Assembly (NCBI GenBank): GCA_019423025.1
Contig: JAHZCD010000005.1
Location: 71,195-135,194 of the forward strand
Source of the DNA: Haemophilus sp.
Lineage (GTDB): Bacteria; Pseudomonadota; Gammaproteobacteria; Enterobacterales; Pasteurellaceae
Length of the DNA: 64,000 nt
Direction: 5' to 3'
Part shown: positions 35,044 through 44,534 of the stretch, piece after piece
How the letters are laid out: every line of letters begins with the position of its first letter
How positions within the stretch are numbered: position 1 is the first letter of the stretch
Program-made: the position numbers and the translations under genes
The notes under the pieces: generated by a model
The model's input: the letters and a program-made list of their open reading frames with translations, nothing else
Database searches by the model: none
Told to the model about the DNA's origin: nothing

Positions 35044-36519
35044 ATGAAATATCAAGCAAACTCAACCGCACTTTCTCAATCAACCGATTGCCTCATTATC
35101 GGCATTTATGAGAACAATGAATTGACAAAAAGTTTCAATGAAATCGATCAAATCACACAAGGTTACCTCAGCCAGTTAGCTCAAAGCCAAGATCTTTCAG
35201 GTAAAATTGGGCAAGCAACTCTGCTTCATTCATTACCGAATCTGACAACTAAACGCGTGTTAGTAGCAGGTTGTGGTAAAAAAGGTGAAACGACTGAACG
35301 CCAATTTAAACAAATCATCCAACGTGTGACCCAAACATTAAAAGAGTTAAATATTCAACAAGCGGTGAATAATTTAACGGATGTGGAAATTAAAGATCGC
35401 GATCTATTTTGGAATGTGCGTTTTACCGTTGAAACCATCGAACATAGTCTTTATCAATTCGATGAATTTAAGAGTAAAAAAGCGGATGCTATCTCGCTTC
35501 AAGAAATCATTTTTAATACCGATGATTCACAAGCTCAGCAAGCCATCACAGAAGCACAGGCCATTGCAAGTGGTGTAAAAGCTGCGCGTAATATCGCGAA
35601 TATGCCGCCCAATATTTGTACACCGGCTTATTTAGCTGAACAAGCTAAAAATTTAGCCGAAACATCAACCGCACTTTCCTTAGATGTGATTGATGAAGAA
35701 GAAATGACAAAACTTGGGATGAATGCGTATTTAGCCGTATCTCGAGGTTCGCAAAATCCAGCTTATATGTCTATTTTACATTTCAACAATGCACCTGATA
35801 AAAATGCAAAACCTATCGTATTAGTGGGCAAAGGATTGACCTTTGATGCGGGCGGTATTTCTTTAAAACCAGCCGCAGATATGGATGAGATGAAATACGA
35901 TATGTGCGGTGCTGCTTCAGTATTCGGTACAATGAAAGCCATTGCTGAATTAAATCTACCACTCAATGTTATCGGTGTATTAGCGGGTTGTGAAAACTTG
36001 CCTGATGGGAATGCTTATCGTCCAGGTGATATTCTCACCACGATGAATGGTTTAACCGTAGAAGTGTTAAATACTGATGCTGAAGGACGTTTAGTACTTT
36101 GTGATACATTAACTTATGTAGAGCGTTTTGAACCGCAATATGTGATTGATGTTGCGACCCTAACAGGCGCTTGCGTGGTAGCTTTAGGTCAACATAACAG
36201 TGGCTTAGTTTCAACTGATGATGCCTTAGCAGAACAGTTATTACAAGCTGCTCAACAAACTACTGATAAAGCTTGGCGTTTACCGTTGAGTGAAGAATAT
36301 CAAGAGCAATTAAAATCCCCATTTGCTGATTTAGCGAATATTGGCGGTCGTTGGGGCGGTGCAATTACTGCAGGCGCATTCCTCTCCAACTTTACGAAAA
36401 AGTACACCTGGGCACATTTAGATATTGCGGGGACTGCTTGGCTTCAAGGTGCGAATAAAGGCGCAACGGGTCGCCCAGTGTCTTTATTAACGCAATTTCT
36501 AATTAATCAAACCAAGTAA
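35044..36519 (+). CDS. pepA: Leucyl aminopeptidase (PepA/M17)
   Basis: A manganese/zinc aminopeptidase that finishes peptide breakdown; E. coli PepA also binds DNA in Xer recombination and carAB control. The 491-aa protein has the M17 signature NTDAEGRLVLCDTLTY (near 345) and metal-site residues in GKGLTFDAGGISLKPA and YDMCGAASVFG. GRWGGAITAGAFL and HLDIAGTAW are near the C-terminus. USS copies are embedded in coding sequence at about 35068 and 35668. AAGGAA precedes the ATG. Confidence 0.95.
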   Translation: MKYQANSTALSQSTDCLIIGIYENNELTKSFNEIDQITQGYLSQLAQSQDLSGKIGQATLLHSLPNLTTKRVLVAGCGKKGETTERQFKQIIQRVTQTLKELNIQQAVNNLTDVEIKDRDLFWNVRFTVETIEHSLYQFDEFKSKKADAISLQEIIFNTDDSQAQQAITEAQAIASGVKAARNIANMPPNICTPAYLAEQAKNLAETSTALSLDVIDEEEMTKLGMNAYLAVSRGSQNPAYMSILHFNNAPDKNAKPIVLVGKGLTFDAGGISLKPAADMDEMKYDMCGAASVFGTMKAIAELNLPLNVIGVLAGCENLPDGNAYRPGDILTTMNGLTVEVLNTDAEGRLVLCDTLTYVERFEPQYVIDVATLTGACVVALGQHNSGLVSTDDALAEQLLQAAQQTTDKAWRLPLSEEYQEQLKSPFADLANIGGRWGGAITAGAFLSNFTKKYTWAHLDIAGTAWLQGANKGATGRPVSLLTQFLINQTK

Positions 36520-36528
36520 TTAACACAT

Positions 36529-36551
36529 AGGGCTAACATAACGTTAGCCCT
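36529..36551. terminator. Hairpin between convergent pepA and the EEP gene
   Basis: Perfect 9-bp arms AGGGCTAAC and GTTAGCCCT around five bases. The T-runs are poor on both sides, so this is a probable rather than certain terminator. A single USS follows at about 36570. Confidence 0.6.
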
Positions 36552-36578
36552 AAAATTTTCTCAAAATCTGACCGCACT

Positions 36579-37430
36579 TTATTCTAATTCGAATTCGACC
36601 AGTAATGGATTATGATCTGATGAAGTAACTACTTCTGATGTTGCTCTCGCCACCTTTAGGCCTCGAGTAAAAATATAATCCAGTGGATAACCTAAAAATC
36701 TAACCCGCTCATCTTGAGAGAGCGCCACTGAATCTAAGCCATATTTTTGCATCAGATTATTCACTAAATTAAGACGCTCTTCATTCCATGCATTAAAATC
36801 GCCAGACATAATGATGGGGCCTTGATGATTTTCCACAAAAGAAAAGAGCTGCTCTAACTGAGTTTGATAAGCCAAAATCCCCCATTCAAAATTAATCAAA
36901 TGCACATTAATAAGTAGCAAGCTGTCGCCTTTTTCTAATGGTAAACTCATCACACTTGCCACTTTGGGAATTTGTATTAATGGTTCTGCTACCCCACCAC
37001 CACAATACCATTCTGGTTGCGTTTGGGTGAATGTTTTTACACCTGATAAGAGATCTTTAAAAGAAAAAGAGGACACAAAAAGTGCGGTCGAAAATGCACT
37101 TAAATTTTGATGTTGTGTCGCCTCTTGCAATAACACAAAATCAGCCTGATTAGAGAGTCGTGCTAAATCTTCTTGCCATCCCTTATCTTGCCCCTTATGC
37201 ACATTCCAAGTGATTAAATGAAAACGAGAGCCGGTTAATTTAGGCACCGAATCACTCGCCTTGTCACATTGCATATTTAACCCTTTTTCAAAAGGGATAT
37301 AACTCAATTTTTGTGACGTATTTAGTTGAATAAATGTGCGGTCAAAAATTGTTAAATTCGTAAAAAAATAGCCGCCACCTAAAACCAGCAATAGTAATCC
37401 AGCAGCTAAAAATCGATAAATTCGTTTCAT
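36579..37430 (-). CDS. Endonuclease/exonuclease/phosphatase (EEP) family protein
   Basis: A 283-aa protein with one N-terminal membrane segment (about 7-27) and a soluble EEP fold. Catalytic motifs are visible: TWNVHKGQD, the metal Glu of LLQEAT, the Asp-x-Asn of MSGDFNAWNEER, and the terminal SSDHNPLLVEF. It resembles E. coli YafD, whose role is poorly defined. Because it is membrane-anchored, the domain is probably extracytoplasmic, which allows a nuclease or phosphodiesterase activity outside the cytosol. A USS is embedded near 37080. Confidence 0.78.
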   Translation of the reverse strand: MKRIYRFLAAGLLLLVLGGGYFFTNLTIFDRTFIQLNTSQKLSYIPFEKGLNMQCDKASDSVPKLTGSRFHLITWNVHKGQDKGWQEDLARLSNQADFVLLQEATQHQNLSAFSTALFVSSFSFKDLLSGVKTFTQTQPEWYCGGGVAEPLIQIPKVASVMSLPLEKGDSLLLINVHLINFEWGILAYQTQLEQLFSFVENHQGPIIMSGDFNAWNEERLNLVNNLMQKYGLDSVALSQDERVRFLGYPLDYIFTRGLKVARATSEVVTSSDHNPLLVEFELE

Positions 37431-37540
37431 CTAAATCCCCTTTCAATGCTCGAATAATAACAGCCTATTCAAGCAATGCAACTTTCTCTTTTTAAACGTA
37501 TCAACTCCTAACTATAACAAGGTAAATTTGAGTCCTAGTT

Positions 37541-37554
37541 TTGATTTGAATCAT
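37541..37554 (+). promoter_or_regulatory. FNR box upstream of ytfE
   Basis: TTGATTTGAATCAT matches the FNR half-sites TTGAT-N4-ATCAA at nine of ten bases, 87 bp upstream of the ytfE start. ytfE in H. influenzae is reported to be FNR-dependent, which agrees. Confidence 0.7.
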
Positions 37555-37641
37555 ACTTTTCTAAAAAAGGCTTTGCATTTTTTTACCATTATCATAGTAT
37601 TTCACTCAACTTTAACTCTACCTTTAATGAGGAAATTAATT

Positions 37642-38316
37642 ATGTCTTTTGCAGATAAAAAATTAAGTGAAATCGCAATCAGCGTACCCGGCTCAACTTC
37701 TCTACTTCGTGAATACGATTTAGATTTCTGCTGTGGTGGTTCTGATATACTTGCAAACGCAGCGGCAGAAAAAGGATTAAATGTAGCAGAAATTGAAACC
37801 CGTTTAACCGAGCTTCAAAACAGCAAAGCAGAAAACCCTGAGGAATATTGGGTTAATGCAACTTATCCTGAAATTATCGATCATATTTTAGTTCGCTACC
37901 ATCAACGCCACCGTGAACAACTTCAAGAATTAATCGTCTTAGCGGATCGTGTAGAAAGTGTTCATGGCGATCGTGAAGATTGTCCAATGGGTGTTGCTGG
38001 TGAATTACGCAATGTCTATGAGGATTTGAGCAACCACATGATGAAAGAAGAGCACGTGCTTTTCCCTATGATCAAAGCCGGTAACTATATGATGGCGCAA
38101 ATGCCAATTCGTATGATGGAAATGGAACACGCAGAACACGGCGAACATTTAGATGTATTGAAATCATTAACAAACAATATGACGCCTCCAGCAGATGCTT
38201 GTAACACATGGCGCGCACTTTACAGCGGTATTCAAGAATTTGCAGACGATTTAATGATGCATATTCACCGTGAAAATAATATTTTATTCCCACGTGTTAT
38301 TGCTGAAAATCACTAA
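37642..38316 (+). CDS. ytfE: Iron-sulfur cluster repair di-iron protein (RIC)
   Basis: YtfE repairs Fe-S clusters damaged by nitric oxide or peroxide. I place the start at 37642 because GAGGA precedes that ATG and the product (224 aa) begins MSFADKKLSEIAISVPGS like E. coli YtfE (220). The N-terminal ScdA-like domain has the Cys pair in DLDFCCGGSD. The hemerythrin-like bundle holds conserved His and Glu in HILVRYHQRHREQL, NHMMKEEHVLFPM, MEMEHAEHGEHL and MHIHRENNILFP. It fits with the nitrite reductase at 51.8 kb as a nitrosative-stress defence. Confidence 0.94.
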   Translation: MSFADKKLSEIAISVPGSTSLLREYDLDFCCGGSDILANAAAEKGLNVAEIETRLTELQNSKAENPEEYWVNATYPEIIDHILVRYHQRHREQLQELIVLADRVESVHGDREDCPMGVAGELRNVYEDLSNHMMKEEHVLFPMIKAGNYMMAQMPIRMMEMEHAEHGEHLDVLKSLTNNMTPPADACNTWRALYSGIQEFADDLMMHIHRENNILFPRVIAENH

Positions 38317-38330
38317 GCGAAAATCAATAA

Positions 38331-38356
38331 AAAAGGGCGAAATCATTCGCCCTTTA
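38331..38356. terminator. Bidirectional terminator after ytfE
   Basis: AAAGGGCGAA and TTCGCCCTTT are exact complements around four bases, between convergent ytfE and the LtaS-like gene. A USS follows at about 38372. Confidence 0.82.
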
Positions 38357-38381
38357 AATTTAGCCTAAAACTGACCGCACT

Positions 38382-40319
38382 TTATTTCTCTTCACTGCCT
38401 TTATATAAACGATTTTTATACAAATAGCTGCCAAGCAAGGCGTGCGCCAATGCTTCTTTTTTCATTTCTTCCGGCACGTCTTTTTCAGTTAATGTGTCTT
38501 TTTCCTTATCATAAACATAGCCTTTTGCTTTGCTATTTGGTGTTTGGATAACCACATCATGATTGCCTTTCATTAAAGCTTGGGTTTGATCAAACTGCAT
38601 AAAGGCACGATCTGGATTAACGTCTTGCGTTAAATCAAAACCAATCATCGGATAATTACCACTTACCCCCGCAATAGAAAGTAAGGTTGTCGGCATATCA
38701 ATTTGACTCACTAAACGACTGTCTCGGCGTGGTGCAACATGATCACCTAAAATTAACGCAGGGATATGGAAGTGCTTAATTGGTACTAAGCTTGCCCCTG
38801 CTGCACGGGAATCGTGGTCTGCAATCACCAAGAATACGGTATCTTTCCAATAATTAGATTGTTTCGCTAAGTTGAAGAAATGACCAATCGCATAATCCGC
38901 GTATTTCGCACTGTTATTACGTGTGGCTTTTGGTTGTTCATAAAGCTCAATTTTACCATCCGGGAACTCAAAAGGATCGTGATTACTCGAACTAAACACG
39001 AGGCTAAAGAACGGTTTGCCTTCATTGTATAATTGGGTAAAGGTTTCGTTCGCTTTATCAAATAGATCCTCATCACTCACACCCCAAGTCGCAGTAAATT
39101 TCGGATTTTGGTAATCTTTTTGATCAATAATGGTTTGGAAACCATTGCCATAGAAGAAGCTTGCCATGTTATCAAAGTGCTTTTCACCGCCATAAATAAA
39201 GGAAGTGTTGTAACCTTGTTTAGCAAGTAAATCCGCAATGGTAAAGAAACCACTTTGACTGTTATTCAATTTCACCACTGCACGCGCTGGAGTGGGTGTA
39301 AAGCCCGCTGTAGTTGCTTCAATACCACGAACTGAACGTGTCCCCGTAGCATAGAGATTTTCAAATAACCAACCTTCTTTGGCTAACTTATCAAATTCAG
39401 GTGAAAGTGGTTTTCCGCCTAACGTACCCACAAATTGCGCCCCAAAACTTTCTTCTAAAATAATGACTATATTTTTCGGTTTACCTTGGTAAGTCGCTTG
39501 GTTTTTCGTTAATGTTGGAATTTTCTCTGAAATATAATCACTTTCAGGACGGCCACGGCTGGCTTTGACAATACGCAACATTTCATCAGTATCCATTTTG
39601 CCGTACACCTCGGAAGATGAACCTTCATCTTTAAATTGCTGTGCCGCATAAAGGACAGAATAGCCAGAGTTCAACACTAGAGAATTCACTAAACCATCGG
39701 AAGAAAAGGCGACCATTGCAGGGTTAACACCTCGGTGTTGGAAACTCGAACGCGCACCTAAAAAAGCCACTGCAATCACGAGCAATGCTACAACAGGGCG
39801 TAATTTCCAGCTCATTGGGCGTAAGTTTTTCACCGCATAACCCGAGAGTTTCCAATAACAGAAGAAAGCCGTAACGGTGAAAATAAGACTAAAAATGACC
39901 GCAGTTAAATGGCCTTCCATCAACATTGAAAAGACTTCTTTCGGATAAATTAAATATTCGATAAACAGACGGTTTGGACGGAAATCATAGGTTTCGATAA
40001 ATGCCGGTGTCGCGAGTTCCATAAACAGAATAAACACACTACCAAGGGTAAGCCAGATACGTAAAATCATTTTCCAAATACGGCTATTATGAAATAACAC
40101 CGTAAATAATGCTGGCACACCAAATAGATAACACAAAGCCACGATGTCCATACGCAAGCCTTGTAAGAATAATTGCCCCCAGCCCGCTACCGCAGAGACA
40201 CGGTCTGCCTGCCAAATCGCAAGCCCAAGACGAGACAAGGTGAAAATGATCAGATTAATGATGACGAAGAGAAAAATTGGATATAAAGGAGAACGTGTTT
40301 GTTTCATTTTGACACTCAT
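38382..40319 (-). CDS. LTA synthase-family sulfatase-like membrane protein
   Basis: A 645-aa protein of the LtaS/OpgB-like alkaline-phosphatase superfamily, which transfer phosphoglycerol or phosphoethanolamine groups to envelope glycans. Five N-terminal membrane helices (about 10-205) are followed by a periplasmic catalytic domain. The metal Glu lies in IILEESFGAQFVG, the catalytic Thr in ATGTRSVRGIEA, and late metal residues in VIADHDSRA and IKHFHIPALILG. Acceptor and donor are unknown. AGGA precedes the ATG. It is adjacent to the malic enzyme gene but separated by a terminator. Confidence 0.83.
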   Translation of the reverse strand: MSVKMKQTRSPLYPIFLFVIINLIIFTLSRLGLAIWQADRVSAVAGWGQLFLQGLRMDIVALCYLFGVPALFTVLFHNSRIWKMILRIWLTLGSVFILFMELATPAFIETYDFRPNRLFIEYLIYPKEVFSMLMEGHLTAVIFSLIFTVTAFFCYWKLSGYAVKNLRPMSWKLRPVVALLVIAVAFLGARSSFQHRGVNPAMVAFSSDGLVNSLVLNSGYSVLYAAQQFKDEGSSSEVYGKMDTDEMLRIVKASRGRPESDYISEKIPTLTKNQATYQGKPKNIVIILEESFGAQFVGTLGGKPLSPEFDKLAKEGWLFENLYATGTRSVRGIEATTAGFTPTPARAVVKLNNSQSGFFTIADLLAKQGYNTSFIYGGEKHFDNMASFFYGNGFQTIIDQKDYQNPKFTATWGVSDEDLFDKANETFTQLYNEGKPFFSLVFSSSNHDPFEFPDGKIELYEQPKATRNNSAKYADYAIGHFFNLAKQSNYWKDTVFLVIADHDSRAAGASLVPIKHFHIPALILGDHVAPRRDSRLVSQIDMPTTLLSIAGVSGNYPMIGFDLTQDVNPDRAFMQFDQTQALMKGNHDVVIQTPNSKAKGYVYDKEKDTLTEKDVPEEMKKEALAHALLGSYLYKNRLYKGSEEK

Positions 40320-40400
40320 AAGTCCTAAGGGAATCGCTATCCTCTGATTAATTTAAAGCACGTTGATGTGCCATTCCTTCCATAGACAGATAAAAAAACA

Positions 40401-40442
40401 CAAAGTGCGGTTAAAAACATCATCATTTTTGACCGCACTTTG
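40401..40442 (-). terminator. USS-pair terminator of the malic enzyme gene
   Basis: Arms of 17 bases (CAAAGTGCGGTTAAAAA and its near-complement) flank an 8-nt loop. The A-run at 40392-40398 gives T residues on the minus strand. Confidence 0.82.
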
Positions 40443-40453
40443 AAAGAGAAAGA

Positions 40454-41728
40454 TTAAGCTGCAACTAATGCTTTTAATTGTTTTTCATAAGCTGCCCAAT
40501 CGGTAATTGGACGAGTTGCTACACCTGTTTCCATCGCTTTTTTCGCTACCGCAGAAGAGACAGTAAACAATAAGCGTGGATCAAATGGTGTTGGAATCAC
40601 ATAATCAGGTCCAAAAGATAACGCACCATAATTAGCAATAATTTCTAACGGAACAGGTTCTTTCGCAAGACTTGCAATTGCATGAGAAGCCGCTAATTTC
40701 ATTTCCTCATTAATCGCTGTTGCCCCCACATCTAAAGCACCACGGAATAAGAATGGGAAACAAAGCACATTATTAACTTGGTTTGGAAAGTCTGAACGAC
40801 CAGTACAAACAATCGCATCCGGACGTACTGCTTTCGCTTCATCTGGGGTGATTTCAGGCACAGGGTTAGCTAATGCAAGAATTAATGGATTTTCTGCCAT
40901 GGTTTTCACCATTTCAGGTTTTAATGCACCCGCTTTAGAGCAACCTAAGAATACATCGGCTCCCTTAACGGCATCCGCTAATGTACGCCAACCATTATCT
41001 TCAATGGCGTAGAATTGTTTGGTTTCATCCATGTTATCGCCACGGCCTTTGAAAATCACACCTTTAGAGTCACACATGGTGATATTTTCTTTTTTGAAAC
41101 CTAATGCACGAAGCAAGTTAGTACAAGCAATAGCAGAAGCACCAGCACCATTTACGACTAAGCGAACATCAGCAATGTTTTTACCAATAATTTCTAAACC
41201 GTTTAATGCTGCTGCACCGACGATAATAGCTGTACCATGTTGGTCATCATGGAATACCGGAATTCCCATACGTTCACGCAACGCTTTTTCAATGTGGAAA
41301 CATTCCGGTGCTTTGATATCTTCAAGGTTAATGCCACCAAACGTTGGCTCTAATGAAGCGATGATATCGATTAATTTATCTGGATCATGCTCATTGATTT
41401 CAATATCAAATACATTGATGCCGGCAAATTTTTTGAACAATACCCCTTTCCCTTCCATAACAGGTTTTGAGGCGAGTGCACCAATATTTCCTAAACCTAA
41501 TACAGCAGTACCATTTGAAATCACGGCCACTAGGTTAGCACGAGCGGTATAACGGCTTGCAGCAGAAGGATCTTTTTCAATCTCTAAGCAAGGCTCAGCA
41601 ACACCTGGAGAATACGCAAGGGCTAAATCATGTTGGGTTTCTAATGATTTGGTTGGGGTGACCGCAATTTTTCCTGGAACTGGAAACTCATGAAAATCTA
41701 ATGCAGCTTGGCGTAATTGTTCGCTCAT
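40454..41728 (-). CDS. Malic enzyme (oxaloacetate-decarboxylating), single-domain form
   Basis: Oxidatively decarboxylates malate to pyruvate with NAD(P)+. I choose the ATG at 41728 (GGAG upstream; MSEQLRQAALDFHEFP), giving 424 aa. Motifs: LALAYSPGVAEPCLEI, the metal-binding FGGINLEDIKAPECF, the HDDQHGTAIIVGAAAL signature, and the nucleotide loop VVNGAGASAIACTNLL. It ends after the catalytic part (LKALVAA) at a proper terminator. The C-terminal phosphotransacetylase-like domain of MaeB proteins (about 750 aa) is therefore absent. Cofactor preference cannot be read from the sequence. Confidence 0.9.
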   Translation of the reverse strand: MSEQLRQAALDFHEFPVPGKIAVTPTKSLETQHDLALAYSPGVAEPCLEIEKDPSAASRYTARANLVAVISNGTAVLGLGNIGALASKPVMEGKGVLFKKFAGINVFDIEINEHDPDKLIDIIASLEPTFGGINLEDIKAPECFHIEKALRERMGIPVFHDDQHGTAIIVGAAALNGLEIIGKNIADVRLVVNGAGASAIACTNLLRALGFKKENITMCDSKGVIFKGRGDNMDETKQFYAIEDNGWRTLADAVKGADVFLGCSKAGALKPEMVKTMAENPLILALANPVPEITPDEAKAVRPDAIVCTGRSDFPNQVNNVLCFPFLFRGALDVGATAINEEMKLAASHAIASLAKEPVPLEIIANYGALSFGPDYVIPTPFDPRLLFTVSSAVAKKAMETGVATRPITDWAAYEKQLKALVAA

Positions 41729-41929
41729 ATAAAAATACTCCATTTTCACTTAGGCTAAATAAAATTTGCGCCATTATACTCTCTTTTTTAGAGAAATTTG
41801 TGATATACCGCAAAAATTTTACAAATTTATTACAAAATATGAGTGAAATCGACCGCGCTTTTTGTCTTTTCTTCACATTTTGAGCCAAAAACGTTACTAT
41901 GTCGCAAAAAAACATGCAGGATATAAATA

Positions 41930-42559
41930 ATGAGTTTGTTTTCTAAATTTAGAAGTGCCATCAATAAATTACAACGGAAAGCGATTAACAAAACCTTTCA
42001 AAAACGGTTAACCAACCAAGGCATGTCAGTGATTTCTGCTAACTGTGTCGGTGCATTTATTTTGCACGATCTCAATCAGCCTTTTAATTCTCCGTTTGTT
42101 AACCTTTATTTAGACCCTAGCGATTTTGTTCGCTATCTACAGAACATCACATTCTATCGAACACAATCGCTTCAATTTATACAAACAGAAAAACCATATC
42201 CTGTTGGTTTATTAGGTGATCTTAAGGTGCACTTTATGCACTACCACTCCGAACAAGAGGCTCGGGAAAAGTGGGAAGCACGCTCACAACGTTTAAACCT
42301 CGATAACTTGTTTATTATGATGACAGATAAAGATGGTGGAAAAGGTGCAAAATATGAAGACTTGCAAGCCTTCGATAACTTGCCTTATCCAAACAAAGTC
42401 GTCTTTACCCACAAGCCATATCCTGAATTAAAATCCGCTTTCTACATTAAAGGCTTTGAAAACGAAGGAGAAGTGGGCGATTTATTTACTTTTTCCGGTT
42501 GGAATGGCGAAAAATATTATGATCAGTTTGATTACATCAGCTGGTTCAATCAAAAATAA
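41930..42559 (+). CDS. DUF1919 family protein
   Basis: A 209-aa protein that I recognise as DUF1919, found next to rsuA in Haemophilus. Visible features are a basic N-terminus (KFRSAINKLQRKAINKTFQKR), SVISANCVGAFILHDL, PVGLLGDLKVHFMHYHS, and WEARSQRLNLDNLFIMMTDKDG near the middle. The family is often near polysaccharide genes and may act in glycan or lipid modification, but no activity is established. It is first in a tight run with rsuA (9 bp) and bcr. Confidence 0.75.
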   Translation: MSLFSKFRSAINKLQRKAINKTFQKRLTNQGMSVISANCVGAFILHDLNQPFNSPFVNLYLDPSDFVRYLQNITFYRTQSLQFIQTEKPYPVGLLGDLKVHFMHYHSEQEAREKWEARSQRLNLDNLFIMMTDKDGGKGAKYEDLQAFDNLPYPNKVVFTHKPYPELKSAFYIKGFENEGEVGDLFTFSGWNGEKYYDQFDYISWFNQK

Positions 42560-42568
42560 GAGTTTACA

Positions 42569-43267
42569 ATGCGACTAGATAAATTTATTGCCGAGAATAC
42601 AGGTTTAACCCGTTCACAAGCCACCAAGGCTATTCGCCAAAGTGCGGTCAAAATTAATGGTGAAATTGTGAAAAATGGGGCGACCAAAGTAAGCCAAGAA
42701 GATGAAATTTATTTTGAAGATGAATTATTGCCTTGGGTGGAAGAAGGTCAATATTTTATGTTGCATAAGCCTCAGGGCTACGTTTGCTCTCATGATGACG
42801 GTGACTACCCTACTATTTATCAATTCTTTGAACCGCCGCTTTCTGGTAAGTTACACAGTGCAGGGCGATTAGATGTCGATACGACAGGACTCGTGCTATT
42901 AACGGATGATGGTCAATGGTCACATCGTATTACTTCACCAAAACATCAATGCGAAAAAACCTATTTAGTCACTTTAGCCGATCCAGTTGAAAACCATTAT
43001 GCTTCAGCCTGTGAAGAAGGCATTCTGCTACGTGGTGAAAAAGAACCCACTAAGCCGGCGAAATTAGAAGTATTAGATGATTACAACGTGAATCTAACTA
43101 TCTCTGAAGGACGCTATCATCAGGTGAAACGAATGTTTGCTGCACTTGGCAATAAAGTGGTTGCACTACACCGTTGGAGAATCGGTAACGTTGAATTAGA
43201 TGAAAACTTAGAAGAAGGGGAATTTCGTCCACTCACTCAGGAAGAAATCGACAATTTAGTGAAATAA
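42569..43267 (+). CDS. rsuA: 16S rRNA pseudouridine-516 synthase
   Basis: RsuA isomerises U516 of 16S rRNA. The 232-aa protein (E. coli 231) has an N-terminal S4 RNA-binding domain (MRLDKFIAENTGLTRSQATK) and the catalytic motif AGRLDVDTTGLVLLT with Asp102, the same number as in E. coli. EGRYHQVKRMFAALGNKVVALHR near the end is typical of the RsuA branch; it spans about residues 186-208. A USS is embedded in the S4 region (42640). bcr starts two bases after the stop. Confidence 0.95.
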   Translation: MRLDKFIAENTGLTRSQATKAIRQSAVKINGEIVKNGATKVSQEDEIYFEDELLPWVEEGQYFMLHKPQGYVCSHDDGDYPTIYQFFEPPLSGKLHSAGRLDVDTTGLVLLTDDGQWSHRITSPKHQCEKTYLVTLADPVENHYASACEEGILLRGEKEPTKPAKLEVLDDYNVNLTISEGRYHQVKRMFAALGNKVVALHRWRIGNVELDENLEEGEFRPLTQEEIDNLVK

Positions 43268-43268
43268 T

Positions 43269-44459
43269 ATGAGCCAAAATATTAAACCTACCTTTATTTT
43301 TATCGCCACGCTCGGCATCCTCTCGATGCTACCGCCTTTGGGCGTGGATATGTATATTCCGTCCTTTTTAAATATTGCCGAAGACTTAAATATCAACTCC
43401 GAGCAAGTTCAACACACGCTGACATTCTTTGCTTACGGCATGGCGGCAGGACAATTATTCTGGGGGCCCTTTGGTGATAGTTTTGGTCGTAAACCGATTA
43501 TTTTATTAGGGGTAATTATTGGAGCCATCACTGCCATTATTTTAACGGGCATTCATTCTATTGGCAGTTTCACCGTACTGCGTTTCATTCAAGGTTTCTT
43601 TGGTGCTGCGCCTGTGGTGCTTTCTGGGGCTTTATTACGAGATTTATTTAGCAAAGATCAACTCTCTAAAATCATGTCCACCATCACGCTTGTCTTTATG
43701 ATTGCGCCACTTGTTGCACCTGTGATTGGCGGATATATTGTGAAGTATTTCCACTGGCACATGATTTTTTATGTGATTGGTGCGATGGGATTTCTTGCCG
43801 CATTGCTCGTCTTTTTCGTTATTCCCGAGACCCATAAACAAGAAAATCGTATTCCCCTGCGCCTAAATATCATTGCCCGTAACTTCATGATGCTTTCTAA
43901 ACAAAAAGAAGTGTTAGGTTATATGGCAGCTGCCTCTTTTGGATTTGGTGGTTTATTTGCTTTCGTCACTGCAGGGTCTATTGTCTATATCGGTATTTAT
44001 GGCATTCCAGTCGATGAATTCGGTTATTTCTTTATGATCAATATTGCCATCATGACAACAGCCTCCTATCTCAATGGGAAATTTGTATTGAAATTAGGTG
44101 CTGAAACCATGTTACGTATTGGTATTGCTGTACAATTCATTTCAGGAATCTGGCTATTTTTAACCGCACTTTTTGATTTCGGATTTTGGCCTATGGCAAT
44201 TGGTGTAGCCTTTTTTGTAGGGCAAAACCCATTAATCTCATCCAATGCCACTGCCTCTATTCTCGAAAAATTCCCAACTATGGCGGGTACCGCAAATTCA
44301 TTAATGGGAAGTGTACGTTTTGGTGTTGGTGCTGTGATGGGTTCTCTTGTAGCGAGCTTTAAAATGGAAACAGCAGCCCCAATGCTCTATACAATGACGG
44401 CTTGCGTGGCCATTTCAGCCCTTTCTTATTATTTCCTGACTTATCGAAATGAACGATAA
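43269..44459 (+). CDS. bcr: Bcr/CflA family multidrug efflux transporter
   Basis: A 396-aa major facilitator protein with about 12 membrane helices that exports bicyclomycin, sulfonamides or other drugs by proton antiport. DHA1 motif A lies in FFAYGMAAGQLFWGPFGD and SFGRKPIILLG (about 55-80), and motif C-like glycines in APLVAPVIGGYI. It follows rsuA with one base between stop and start, as in H. influenzae and E. coli, where bcr and rsuA are neighbours. Substrate range is not deducible. Confidence 0.9.
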   Translation: MSQNIKPTFIFIATLGILSMLPPLGVDMYIPSFLNIAEDLNINSEQVQHTLTFFAYGMAAGQLFWGPFGDSFGRKPIILLGVIIGAITAIILTGIHSIGSFTVLRFIQGFFGAAPVVLSGALLRDLFSKDQLSKIMSTITLVFMIAPLVAPVIGGYIVKYFHWHMIFYVIGAMGFLAALLVFFVIPETHKQENRIPLRLNIIARNFMMLSKQKEVLGYMAAASFGFGGLFAFVTAGSIVYIGIYGIPVDEFGYFFMINIAIMTTASYLNGKFVLKLGAETMLRIGIAVQFISGIWLFLTALFDFGFWPMAIGVAFFVGQNPLISSNATASILEKFPTMAGTANSLMGSVRFGVGAVMGSLVASFKMETAAPMLYTMTACVAISALSYYFLTYRNER

Positions 44460-44494
44460 AGTGCGGTTAATTCTCAAGTCAATTTAAAACAATG

Positions 44495-44517
44495 AAGGCG
44501 GGAATCTCCCGCCTTTT
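44495..44517 (+). terminator. Terminator of the rsuA-bcr operon
   Basis: AAGGCGGGA and TCCCGCCTT around three bases, then T residues. It lies between convergent bcr and the AGCS gene. Confidence 0.85.
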
Positions 44518-44534
44518 CATATTTCATTAAATGC

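Noticed and set aside
41019..41552. 177-residue open frame on the plus strand
   Set aside because: It is antisense to the well-conserved malic enzyme gene, has no ribosome binding site and no family features.
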